Shown: positions 23,762 through 31,274 of the stretch, one piece after another
Layout: each line of letters opens with the position of its first letter
Numbering within the stretch: the first letter of the stretch is position 1
Assembly: GCF_004114535.1 (NCBI RefSeq)
Contig: NZ_LBJC01000081.1
Coordinates: 146,244-210,243, forward strand
Source: Bradyrhizobium nanningense
GTDB lineage: Bacteria; Pseudomonadota; Alphaproteobacteria; Rhizobiales; Xanthobacteraceae
Direction: 5' to 3'
Length of the DNA stretch: 64,000 nucleotides
The notes under the pieces: generated by a model
Databases searched by the model: none
Told to the model about the DNA's origin: nothing
The model's input: the letters and a program-made list of their open reading frames with translations, nothing else
Program-made: the position numbers and the translations under genes

Positions 23762-25116
23762 GCCACTTCGCCCGCGGCAATGTCTTCCAGTGAACGGCCG
23801 CGCGTCGGCACGCCCATCACCACGACGGTCAGCGCGCCGATCAGCAGGACGCTGGTGGTAATGCCGAACACGCCGGCAAAGCCGAAATTGGGATAGAGGT
23901 AGCCGACCAGGATCGGCGAAATGATCGCGCCGATGCGGCCGATCGCCGAGGCAAGGCCGGCGCCGGTGGTTCGCACCGGCGTCGGAAACACCTCCGCCGT
24001 ATAGGCATAGACGCCCGCATAGGTGCCGTTCATGAAGAAGGACAGCAAGATACCCGCCACCATGATGTGCTGGTCGCTCTGCGCAAAGGCGAGCCCGAGC
24101 GCGCTGGCGCCGCCGAGCACCATGTAGCACGCAATGGTCGCCTGCCGGCCGATCCGCTCGTTGAACCAGGCGGCGCTGAAATAGCCCGGAATCTGCGCGC
24201 AATAGATCGCGATCGAATAGGCGAAGCTCTTGGTGATGCTCATGCCGTTCTGAACCAGCAGGCCGGGGATCCAGACGAAGAAGGAATAATAGCTGAAGGT
24301 GATCGCGAGCCACATGATCCAGGTCATGATGGTGATGCGCGCCTGGCGGCCGGCGAGCAGCGCGGCGAAATTAGCAAGCAGCGTTCCTCCGGCTGCGGGA
24401 GGACTGACCGCATCGACGACCGGCTGCGGCAGCACGCGCCCCTCGCGTGCGAAGCCGGATTCGATCCTGTCGAGCACCGCTTCGGCTTCTTTCGCCCTGC
24501 CCCGGCTTTCGAGCCAGCGCGGCGATTCCGGCAGCGCCCTGCGCCACCACAGCAGCATCACGACCGGCACGGCCGTGATCACCAGCACGATGCGCCAGCC
24601 GTTCTCATAGGCGGGAACGATGAAGTAGCCGAGCAAGGCGGCGGCGACGAAGCCGAAGGAGAAGAAGCCGGCCAGTGCACCGGTAAAGCTGCCACGGAAG
24701 CGCCGCGCCACGAACTCGGCGAGATAGGGCGCGATGATCGCGCTCTCCGCGCCGGTGCCCATGCCGGCAACGACACGGGCGGCAAAGAAGGACGGCCAGC
24801 TGTCCACCGCCGCGCTGACGATCGATGCGACACAATAGAGCGCCAGCGCCGACATCATGACCGCGCGGCGGCCGATCAGGTCGCCGAGCGTGCCCGCCAG
24901 CAGCGCGCCAAACAGGAAGCCGATATAGGTGCTGCTGCCGAGCACACCGATCTGCACGCTCGTCAGATTCCAGGCGGTGCGCAGCACCGGCAGGATGAAC
25001 GCCAGCACGGCCGCGTCCATCGCGTCGAACATGTAGCCGAGCCCGCCCATCAACAACAGATGCGTGTGGAAGCGCGCGTATGGCAGGCGCTCGATGCGCG
25101 CCGAGATCATCGACAT
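23758..25116 (-). CDS. MFS transporter (SP/AAHS type)
   Basis: 452 residues with 12 predicted membrane segments. The loop 2-3 motif GTLGDLIGRRAVM and the SPRWLESRGRAKEA region before the central loop mark a sugar-porter or aromatic acid:H+ symporter-like member. Start ATG 25116 has AGGGGGA upstream; the frame extends 18 codons further without support. It is the first gene of an operon with the GAF and amidohydrolase genes and is divergent from a LysR regulator. It likely imports the substrate of the amidohydrolase. Confidence 0.9.
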   Translation of the reverse strand: MSMISARIERLPYARFHTHLLLMGGLGYMFDAMDAAVLAFILPVLRTAWNLTSVQIGVLGSSTYIGFLFGALLAGTLGDLIGRRAVMMSALALYCVASIVSAAVDSWPSFFAARVVAGMGTGAESAIIAPYLAEFVARRFRGSFTGALAGFFSFGFVAAALLGYFIVPAYENGWRIVLVITAVPVVMLLWWRRALPESPRWLESRGRAKEAEAVLDRIESGFAREGRVLPQPVVDAVSPPAAGGTLLANFAALLAGRQARITIMTWIMWLAITFSYYSFFVWIPGLLVQNGMSITKSFAYSIAIYCAQIPGYFSAAWFNERIGRQATIACYMVLGGASALGLAFAQSDQHIMVAGILLSFFMNGTYAGVYAYTAEVFPTPVRTTGAGLASAIGRIGAIISPILVGYLYPNFGFAGVFGITTSVLLIGALTVVVMGVPTRGRSLEDIAAGEVA

Positions 25117-25219
25117 GAAAGTCCCCCTCTGCTGGCGGCCCGGCACTCCGCGGTGGGGAACCATAGACAATGAGATATTATCGTCATAATTTATAATTTT
25201 GATCTGTTACATCACTGTG
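25117..25219. promoter_or_regulatory. AT-rich divergent promoter region, LysR/MFS operon
   Basis: The 103-base gap contains an AT-rich core (about 25165-25200) with TATTATCGTCATAATTTATAAT and nested dyads of the T-N11-A kind bound by LysR proteins. The regulator most likely controls the MFS-GAF-amidohydrolase operon from here. Confidence 0.5.
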
Positions 25220-26146
25220 GTGAATGTCCTGTCGTTCCGATCGCTCGACCTCAACCTGCTGAAAGTCTTCGAGGCGCTGATGACCGAGGGCAGCGTCACG
25301 CGCGCCGCGAGCGCGCTGACGATGACGCAGCCCGCCGTCAGCAACGCGCTCGCGCGCCTGCGCGCCGCGCTCGGCGATCCCCTGTTCGTCAGGTCCGGCA
25401 CAGGCATCCGTCCGACCCAGCGCGCCGTGGTGCTATGGGAGCCGATCGGCGAGGCGCTCGAAAGCGTCCGCGGCGCGCTCGACGAGCAGGTGTTCGATCC
25501 GCGCCGCGCGCAGACCGAATTCAGCCTGTCGATGTCGGACTACGTCGCCTCGCTGGTGATGCCAAATCTCCTCAATCATTTCGGCAAGGTCGCGCCCAAG
25601 GCGCGCGTCCACACCGTTCCCAACACCATTTTGGAGATCGCAGATCAGCTCGAAGACAATCGCGTCGATTGCGTGCTCAGCGTGTACGTCAACGAGGCGC
25701 AACAGCCGGCCGCCATCCGCTCGCGCTCGCTGTGGACGGTCGACTACGCCTGTTTCATGCGGCGCGGCCATCCGCTCGCGGCACAAAAGCGGCTGAGCAC
25801 GCGCAGCTTCCTCGGCGCAGGACATGTCGATGTCAGCCTCGCCGGCAAGACCTTGCCGTCCTACGACCTCTTCCTCGCCTCGCGCGGCCTGTCGCGCAAC
25901 TTGGTCGCGACCGTCAATCACTACAGCGCCGCCTACGAGGTCGTGCGCCAGTCCGACCTGATCGCCGTGCTGCCGAGCGACCTGCGCTCGCAATCGCGCC
26001 ACGCGCCGTTCTTGCACGCCATGCCGCTTCCGCTTCGCGCGCCGCCGCGCATCGTCAGCCTGTTCTGGCACCAGCGCAACGACACCGTGCCGGCGCAGCG
26101 CTGGCTGCGCGAGACCTTGGTGGGGCTGTTCGCCAAATCCGACTGA
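25220..26146 (+). CDS. LysR-family transcriptional regulator
   Basis: 308 residues from GTG 25220; GTG 25217 and TTG 25199 are alternatives. The N-terminal winged helix-turn-helix reads LDLNLLKVFEALMTEGSVTRAASALTMTQ (split here for length) followed by PAVSNALARLR, and RSGTGIRPT ends the domain. The rest is a periplasmic-binding-like effector domain. It resembles the NodD/NahR/PcaR-like branch that starts with LDLNLL. It is divergent from the MFS-GAF-amidohydrolase operon and is the probable activator of it. Confidence 0.93.
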   Translation: MNVLSFRSLDLNLLKVFEALMTEGSVTRAASALTMTQPAVSNALARLRAALGDPLFVRSGTGIRPTQRAVVLWEPIGEALESVRGALDEQVFDPRRAQTEFSLSMSDYVASLVMPNLLNHFGKVAPKARVHTVPNTILEIADQLEDNRVDCVLSVYVNEAQQPAAIRSRSLWTVDYACFMRRGHPLAAQKRLSTRSFLGAGHVDVSLAGKTLPSYDLFLASRGLSRNLVATVNHYSAAYEVVRQSDLIAVLPSDLRSQSRHAPFLHAMPLPLRAPPRIVSLFWHQRNDTVPAQRWLRETLVGLFAKSD

Positions 26147-26650
26147 AACGCGGCCCCGAGCCCGACACGATCCAAAAAGGAAGCGGTGGGTTTCTCGAAG
26201 CCGCATTGTTGCACCAGCCACCGCGGCCTAGCTCCACCGCAAACGATCCCCTCCCACAGTGGACAGGCGCAAGCTGCGCCCACAGAGACCGCAGGCGTGC
26301 CGACGATGCGAGCAACCTGGATCGGCTCTGCCATTCCCGCCACTCTTGGAAGACAGCGAAACAGGATGGCGGGTTCGGACATCGTGTAAGCCGGATGGTG
26401 TCTGCGCCTCAGAGGAGCGCAGACCTAGGTGCTGGAAGCCGAAGTCAGGCCGTGTCTGCATCCCGGTGCTCCAGATGCTTGCGAACGCGACAGCGGCCGG
26501 TTTGGTTCGCGCGATACGATGTGTCACGCTACTTCGGCAAAAGCTATTGACCCGTCCAATGGCTAAGGCAAGATAACCAAACCCACAGTGTGCGCACGCA
26601 TAACCTTCTCATCGAACACCGCGCTAAGGGTTCAACGGCAAGGGGAGATC
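26147..26650. other. Gene-poor region upstream of the Tae4-like gene
   Basis: 504 bases. The first 400 are GC-rich without a credible gene. From about 26530 the sequence becomes AT-rich, marking the left edge of the patch that holds the toxin-like gene. No RNA gene, operator or repeat could be supported. Confidence 0.5.
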
Positions 26651-27154
26651 ATGGGCTTTATCAACATAGGCTACAGCACCTTGCTGGCTAACCATCCAAG
26701 CATGACCGACGATTTCAAGACAATGATCAACGGCTCCATAAAGAAATTCCACGACGAACCAGGGCACAAGAATACGTGCGCTTCGAAAATCAGCTGGGCA
26801 TTCAACCATGTCGACGGTCACTATATCAATTGCGATGGCGACTATGGAAAAGGTGGCGTGCTCGTCAAAAAAGTTCGGTGTCTTATGGACAACGACGGTT
26901 GGGAGTATATTTTTTCGACGCTCGATCTTCGGCAGTACCTCAATAACAGGTATGGTTCCGGACAGATGTTTTCGAACACATCCAAAATAGGGAGCCGAAA
27001 GGGGGTGATCATCTTTGAACCGACAGACACCAGCACCATCGGTCATACTGACATCTGGGTAGACGGGCAGATACACGATGCTGACTTGTACTTTGGCAGT
27101 TGGTATTCGGCAGTGACAAACGACAGGGTCTTTTTTTGGGACCTCAATTCGTAA
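26651..27154 (+). CDS. Tae4-like peptidoglycan amidase (T6SS-type effector)
   Basis: 167 residues. ATG 26651 follows AAGGGGAG; the frame extends 21 codons upstream without support. The pattern matches the Tae4 family: Cys43 in KNTCASKISWAFNH, KGVIIFEP near 117-124, and His132/Asp134 in GHTDIWVDGQ. A Cys-His-Asp set like this cuts the DL bond in peptidoglycan peptides. No signal peptide is present, as expected for a type VI cargo effector. Base composition is clearly lower in GC than neighbouring genes, a sign of transfer. No Tai4-like immunity gene and no type VI genes are in the window. Related NlpC/P60-type hydrolases are the alternative. Confidence 0.75.
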   Translation: MGFINIGYSTLLANHPSMTDDFKTMINGSIKKFHDEPGHKNTCASKISWAFNHVDGHYINCDGDYGKGGVLVKKVRCLMDNDGWEYIFSTLDLRQYLNNRYGSGQMFSNTSKIGSRKGVIIFEPTDTSTIGHTDIWVDGQIHDADLYFGSWYSAVTNDRVFFWDLNS

Positions 27155-27164
27155 CGCAGTGACG

Positions 27165-27360
27165 ACTGACGCTTCTTGGCGAATGCCCGGCCGGAGGCTG
27201 ACTTCAAATATTTCTCAAAGGCAACGGCCTGCTGCTCATCCGAGAACGCAACATAAGTCTTGAGCTCCCACCGAGTGAATTTTGACGTGGAGCAACGTCA
27301 CCAGCATTGTGCTTTTTGAGGCGAGCACGAAGATCGGACGTCAGGCCGACGTGATAGCGT
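27165..27360 (-). pseudogene. Frameshifted GIY-YIG nuclease remnant
   Basis: Leftward reading gives YHVGLTSDLRARLKKHNAGDV and then, in another frame, KFTRWELKTYVAFSDEQQAV followed by FEKYLKSASGRAFAKKR. Together these make a GIY-YIG (UPF0213-type) domain broken by a frameshift near 27285-27300. The N-terminal GIY part is missing toward tRNA-Tyr. It was probably part of the same inserted patch as the Tae4-like gene. Confidence 0.65.
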
Positions 27361-27436
27361 GACAGCCTTCGCTCACTTCACGTCACCTGCACTGATGCTG
27401 GCTTGCCTGGCCGTAGCTCGCGAAGCGAGCGAAGGC

Positions 27437-27522
27437 TGGTGGGGGAGGCAGGACTCGAACCTGCGAAGCCATGAGGCGGCTGATTTACAGTCAGCTCCCT
27501 TTGCCACTCGGGACACTCCCCC
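27437..27522 (-). tRNA. tRNA-Tyr (anticodon GTA)
   Basis: 86 bases with encoded CCA, acceptor GGGGGAG/CTCCCCC, long variable arm and anticodon loop CTGTAAA. The long variable arm fits a class II tRNA. Confidence 0.97.
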
Positions 27523-27729
27523 GCTCGACGGCAGCACAATCGGGCCGGACCTTGCCGGCGGACCGAAGACGGCCATGGAACGTGAAGGCCGCGACAGCCC
27601 GGATGGGGGCGCGACCGGGCGCGTTTATGGGCGATGCGGTGGGGCAAAGTCAACCGAGGCGAACAGCTAAAATCGCCCTCGCGGGCACTCAAATTGCCAT
27701 ATTCCGGGACCCGTGACACAAGCGAGCCC

Positions 27730-28560
27730 ATGAAGGATCGAAAATTCGCACCTAGGGGTCCCCGCGGCGGGGCTAAGCCCTTCAACAGGCCCGGGAAATC
27801 GGCCGGCCGGCCGGCTTGGCGGGACCGCGATTCGCACTCCGACGGGCCCGTCATCCTCTATGGCTGGCACACCGTCACCATGGCGCTGGCCAATCCTCAG
27901 CGCCGGATCCGCAAGCTGACACTGACCGAGAACGCAGCGAAGCGGCTTGCGGACGAGAACATCGCGACCCCAGTCACGCCCGAGATCGTTCGGCCTCAGG
28001 AGATCGACCGTCTGCTGTCACCCGACGCCGTGCACCAGGGCCTGCTCGCCGAGGCCGATCCCCTGCCCTCGCCCGATATCGAGACCCTGAAGCAGGAGGG
28101 CATGGTGCTGGTGCTCGACCAGATCACCGACCCCCACAATGTCGGCGCCATCCTGCGCTCGGCCGCAGCGTTCGCGGTCAAGGCGATCGTCACCACCGCG
28201 CGCCACAGTCCGGAAGCGACCGGCGTGCTGGCGAAGGCCGCCTCCGGCGCGCTCGAATTGGTGCCAATGGTCACCGTGCAAAACCTCGCCCGCGCGCTCA
28301 CCGCGCTGAACGAGCGCGGCTTCCAGACCGTCGGCCTCGACAGCGAAGGCAGCGAGGACCTCTCGGACGTCGCGTTGCGCGAGCCGCTCGCGCTCGTGTT
28401 AGGGGCCGAAGGAAAAGGTTTGCGGCAATTAACCCGCGAGACCTGCAGCGTCGTGGCGCGGCTCGACATGCCCGGCGAGATCAAGAGCCTCAACGTGTCG
28501 AATGCCGCCGTGCTCTCGCTCTATGTCGGCGCAAGCCGGCTGGGGCTGATGAAGCGGTAG
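27730..28560 (+). CDS. rlmB: 23S rRNA (guanosine-2'-O)-methyltransferase RlmB/TrmH family
   Basis: 276 residues. The first ~40 are basic and disordered; a substrate-binding domain (LYGWHTVTMALANPQRRI) and a SpoU/TrmH knot domain follow. Knot motifs are DQITDPHNVGAILRSA, LALVLGAEGKGLR and IKSLNVSNAAVLSLY. It methylates a guanosine in 23S rRNA using SAM. ATG 27730 lies within a longer frame that has no domain upstream. RlmB is the best fit; another TrmH paralogue is possible. Confidence 0.9.
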   Translation: MKDRKFAPRGPRGGAKPFNRPGKSAGRPAWRDRDSHSDGPVILYGWHTVTMALANPQRRIRKLTLTENAAKRLADENIATPVTPEIVRPQEIDRLLSPDAVHQGLLAEADPLPSPDIETLKQEGMVLVLDQITDPHNVGAILRSAAAFAVKAIVTTARHSPEATGVLAKAASGALELVPMVTVQNLARALTALNERGFQTVGLDSEGSEDLSDVALREPLALVLGAEGKGLRQLTRETCSVVARLDMPGEIKSLNVSNAAVLSLYVGASRLGLMKR

Positions 28561-28584
28561 TGCGTCGCGTTACATCGGAAAGCA

Positions 28585-28617
28585 AAACGCCCGGCCGCAT
28601 CGCGCGGACGGGCGTTT
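28585..28617. terminator. Bidirectional terminator hairpin
   Basis: AAACGCCCG (28585-28593) pairs with CGGGCGTTT (28609-28617). The flanking A- and T-tracts make it suit both rlmB and the convergent Gly/Tyr-rich gene. Confidence 0.75.
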
Positions 28618-28638
28618 CGTAGCTCAACCGATCAGAGA

Positions 28639-29121
28639 TCAGTAATAGCGGCGCAGCACGCGGCGACCGCCGTAGTACGGCGCCGGCGCGTAACGGTGGG
28701 CGTAGCCGTAGCGCGGAGCGTGGCCATAGTGCACGCGCGGCAGATAGCCGTAGCGCGGGCCGTAGCCGTAGCGGTACGGACGATAGTACGGGCGGTGATA
28801 GGGAGCCACGGCGGCGCGATAGCCGTAACCGTAATTGGCGGGCGCGACGACCGCGTCTTCACGGTAGGTCGGATACGGCGCGAAGGCACCCGGGCCGGTG
28901 TAGGTCGGGCCCTGGTTGACGTAGTAATACTGCGTGGTCGGCTCAGCGAGACGCTCATAGGCGGCGCCATAGCCGTAGCCATAGCCGCCGCAGCCGGTGT
29001 TGCAGCCGGAATAGACCGGCGCGACCGGCTGGCACGGATCGAAGCCGCAGGCCGCGGCCGGCGCTGCTCCGACGAACATCACGGCAGCCGCCGCGACCAG
29101 TCCCGAAATCATCTGACGCAT
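28639..29121 (-). CDS. Gly/Tyr-rich exported protein
   Basis: 160 residues with a signal peptide (MISGLVAAAAVMFVGAAPAAA). The mature part is rich in Tyr, Gly, Pro and Arg, with repeated YGYG and YRPYRYG-like units. Several cysteines follow the cleavage site (ACGFDPCQP, CNTGCGG). Start ATG 29121 has AGGAGAGT directly upstream. Low-complexity surface or periplasmic protein; function unknown. It follows the 29165 gene by 43 bases on the same strand. Confidence 0.8.
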   Translation of the reverse strand: MRQMISGLVAAAAVMFVGAAPAAACGFDPCQPVAPVYSGCNTGCGGYGYGYGAAYERLAEPTTQYYYVNQGPTYTGPGAFAPYPTYREDAVVAPANYGYGYRAAVAPYHRPYYRPYRYGYGPRYGYLPRVHYGHAPRYGYAHRYAPAPYYGGRRVLRRYY

Positions 29122-29164
29122 TACTCTCTCCTGTTAATTTCTGTTTGTTGGATTTTGACGTTTC

Positions 29165-29647
29165 TTAACCCGGCGGCTTGCCGGGGACTTGGACATGCGG
29201 CCGCGGTCGCGGAGGCCGCGGACGATCGTTGATCTCGGGCGCGAGGATCACCGGCGGCGGATCGACGGGCACATCCATCTGCGGCGGCAGCGGCGCCGAT
29301 TGCGCGCCCCAGCTCTGGTGGTAGCTCTCGGCGGGCTTGGGCAATTTGCGGTTCGCGGGCGGCTCGACCTCGAGCCGGCCATAGCCAGGCCGCAGGCCCA
29401 GTGTCGGATAATAATGGCCGACATCGTCGGGCTGCCGCTCGGCGATATAGCGTCCGCCATAGATCGTGGGCTGTACCTGCTGGTTCTTGCCCAGGCCCCA
29501 GACGCCCTCGACGACGGCATAGGACGCGTCGATATTGTTGATGATGATCGGCACGCCGGGCCGGCCGGGAACGACGACATCGAAGCCGCCGGCAGAAGCC
29601 GTCGCAGGCAGTCCGATCAGAAAAGCGGCGAGCGCCACAGCACGCAT
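29165..29647 (-). CDS. Exported Pro-rich protein, unknown
   Basis: 160 residues from ATG 29647. The signal peptide MRAVALAAFLIGLPATASA is followed by a short conserved-looking part (GVPIIINNIDASYAVVEGVWGL; QPTIYGGRY) and a proline-rich tail. No family I can name. It probably shares a transcript with the Gly/Tyr-rich gene downstream. Confidence 0.75.
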   Translation of the reverse strand: MRAVALAAFLIGLPATASAGGFDVVVPGRPGVPIIINNIDASYAVVEGVWGLGKNQQVQPTIYGGRYIAERQPDDVGHYYPTLGLRPGYGRLEVEPPANRKLPKPAESYHQSWGAQSAPLPPQMDVPVDPPPVILAPEINDRPRPPRPRPHVQVPGKPPG

Positions 29648-29930
29648 GAGGAGACCCCGGTTATGCGGCCGCAACCTATCCGATCGCGGCGCAGAGAGGG
29701 TTAAGGTCCGCTCACCAACTTCCGGTAAGCCTAATGCGTAAGGATCGCGCGCCGCTCAAATGCTGCAAAGCCGGCTAGCGAAGTGTTAACGGCGCATCGC
29801 GCCGCCGCACGGAACCGCGCCGTGCGCTCACATCCGTTTGACCTTCACCTTGCGAAAATCCACCGGTTTCATCGGAACGTCCGGCGCCGCAAGCGTTTAG
29901 CCCCCGTCAACAAAATGGGAGCCAACAACC

Positions 29931-30395
29931 ATGAACATCAAACTTCTTGGAGCGACGGCGATTGCGGCGACCATGCTGGCAGGCTCTGCCATGGCGCAGG
30001 CCGTCGTCACCAATCCCGGCCGCTGCTCGGCGCAATTCCCCAACGCCAACTGCCAGAATCTCGGCCCTGGAAACCCGTACACCGATCGCGGCTATCGCCA
30101 CCATCGCCGCGTGTCTTACCGCCAGACCAATGGCGATTGGAATAACGACTGGAACAGGAGCCGCACCGGTTTCTGGCCGACTGACGTCGCGGCCGGCGTA
30201 GCCGGCGCCGCAATCGGCACCGCTGGCGCGATTGCCTCAGCGCCGTTCCGCGCCTGGGACAATTCCTATGCCTACGACAATTCGTGGGACAGCCGTGGCT
30301 GGGACACCCGCACCTACGCCCAGCGTAACGGCTTCGTCTGTACGCCCGGCACCTGGTTCAAGGGCGAAGATGGACGCCGGCACATCTGCCAGTAA
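29931..30395 (+). CDS. Exported protein, unknown
   Basis: 154 residues with a signal peptide cut at AMAQ. The mature part has Trp/Asn/Arg-rich stretches (NGDWNNDWNRSRTGFWP), a hydrophobic glycine-rich segment (VAAGVAGAAIGTAGAIASAP) that may cross or touch a membrane, and four cysteines. No known domain recognised. A strong hairpin follows it. Confidence 0.78.
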   Translation: MNIKLLGATAIAATMLAGSAMAQAVVTNPGRCSAQFPNANCQNLGPGNPYTDRGYRHHRRVSYRQTNGDWNNDWNRSRTGFWPTDVAAGVAGAAIGTAGAIASAPFRAWDNSYAYDNSWDSRGWDTRTYAQRNGFVCTPGTWFKGEDGRRHICQ

Positions 30396-30418
30396 GGCAA
30401 TCTAAATCGATGCGAGAG

Positions 30419-30445
30419 ATCAGGCGGCCCCGAGGGCCGCCTGAT
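30419..30445 (+). terminator. Hairpin after the 29931 gene
   Basis: A perfect 12-base stem, 30419-30430 with 30434-30445, and loop CGA. It lies 24 bases after the stop. There is no T-run, so termination is likely but not certain. Confidence 0.6.
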
Positions 30446-30562
30446 TCATGTCGGCGGCGACGACCTTCGGGTTCTGGCACTTTCCGATCAAGTCTGGTAT
30501 TGCGGCGCGCACGGGTGGACAGCCCCGGCCCATGCCGGCCCTGCCCGCGTCTTTCAGGCGTC

Positions 30563-30637
30563 GCCGGCTTAGCTCAGCGGTAGAGCAGCGGTTTTGTAAA
30601 CCGAAGGTCGGGGGTTCAATCCCCTCAGCCGGCACCA
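30563..30637 (+). tRNA. tRNA-Thr (anticodon TGT)
   Basis: 75 bases with encoded CCA, acceptor GCCGGCT/AGCCGGC, anticodon loop TTTGTAA and T-arm GGGGGTTCAATCCCC. Confidence 0.97.
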
Positions 30638-30650
30638 CCTTCTGACGCCA

Positions 30651-31064
30651 TCAGCTCGAGCGCTTCGCAGCGCTGCCTTGCTGGAAGTGCTCGGCACCTG
30701 TGATCTCCACCCAGCCATGTTTCGACTGCTCGAATACCGATCTGACCGGCGCCGGGAAGTCCGGATCCGCGATCGCGCCAACGGCAACAGCGATCATCCC
30801 AGGCAGATGATCGGCTTGCCAATAGACCGTTGAGCCGCAGTCAGGACAGAAATAGCTGCGGACCTTGCCGCCGCTTGCGGCGGTCCGAACGTAAAGCTTT
30901 GACGCTCCAGAAATCGTGACGGTCTCTGCGGCGTAGAAAACACCGACACCGAACGGCGCGCCGGTCCGTCGCTGGCAGTCGAGGCAATGACAGGCGACGA
31001 CCAGCTGCGATGGTCCCGGAAGCGACAACGAAAGCGCACCGCAGCTGCATCTGGCATCGATCAT
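30651..31064 (-). CDS. GFA/CENP-V-family zinc protein
   Basis: 137 residues from ATG 31064 with GGGGAG upstream; the longer frame upstream reads through a repeat. Zinc ligands of the glutathione-dependent formaldehyde-activating family are complete: CSCG near the start, CHCLDCQ, and CPDCG. The family binds small thiol adducts or is of unknown use. The gene ends 13 bases from tRNA-Thr on the other strand. Confidence 0.9.
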   Translation of the reverse strand: MIDARCSCGALSLSLPGPSQLVVACHCLDCQRRTGAPFGVGVFYAAETVTISGASKLYVRTAASGGKVRSYFCPDCGSTVYWQADHLPGMIAVAVGAIADPDFPAPVRSVFEQSKHGWVEITGAEHFQQGSAAKRSS

Positions 31065-31125
31065 CGATTTGCTCTCCCCTCTGGACGGATGCGAATTGAA
31101 AAGGCGGCGCCATCGCTCACCCTCC

Positions 31126-31210
31126 GTCATTGCGAGGAGCGCTTGCGACGAAGCAATCCAGACTGCCTCCGCGGAAAGACTCTGGATTGCTTCGCTGCGC
31201 TCGCAATGAC
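31126..31210. repeat. Palindromic repeat, family A (copy 1)
   Basis: GTCATTGCGAGGAGCG... at the left and its inverted form ending CGCTCGCAATGAC at the right, with GCAATCCAGA/CTGGATTGC inner arms. The same element occurs at 44223 and 63774. It is a known type of genus-wide intergenic repeat. Confidence 0.85.
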
Positions 31211-31274
31211 GCGCTTGAGGAGGCGGCCTCGTCTCATCTCCAAACGCGTCGCTGCGCGTCCGGGACACGACGGC

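Noticed and set aside
26651..27154. A type VI secretion locus
   Set aside because: Only the cargo-like effector is present. No tss, hcp, vgrG or immunity gene lies in the window.
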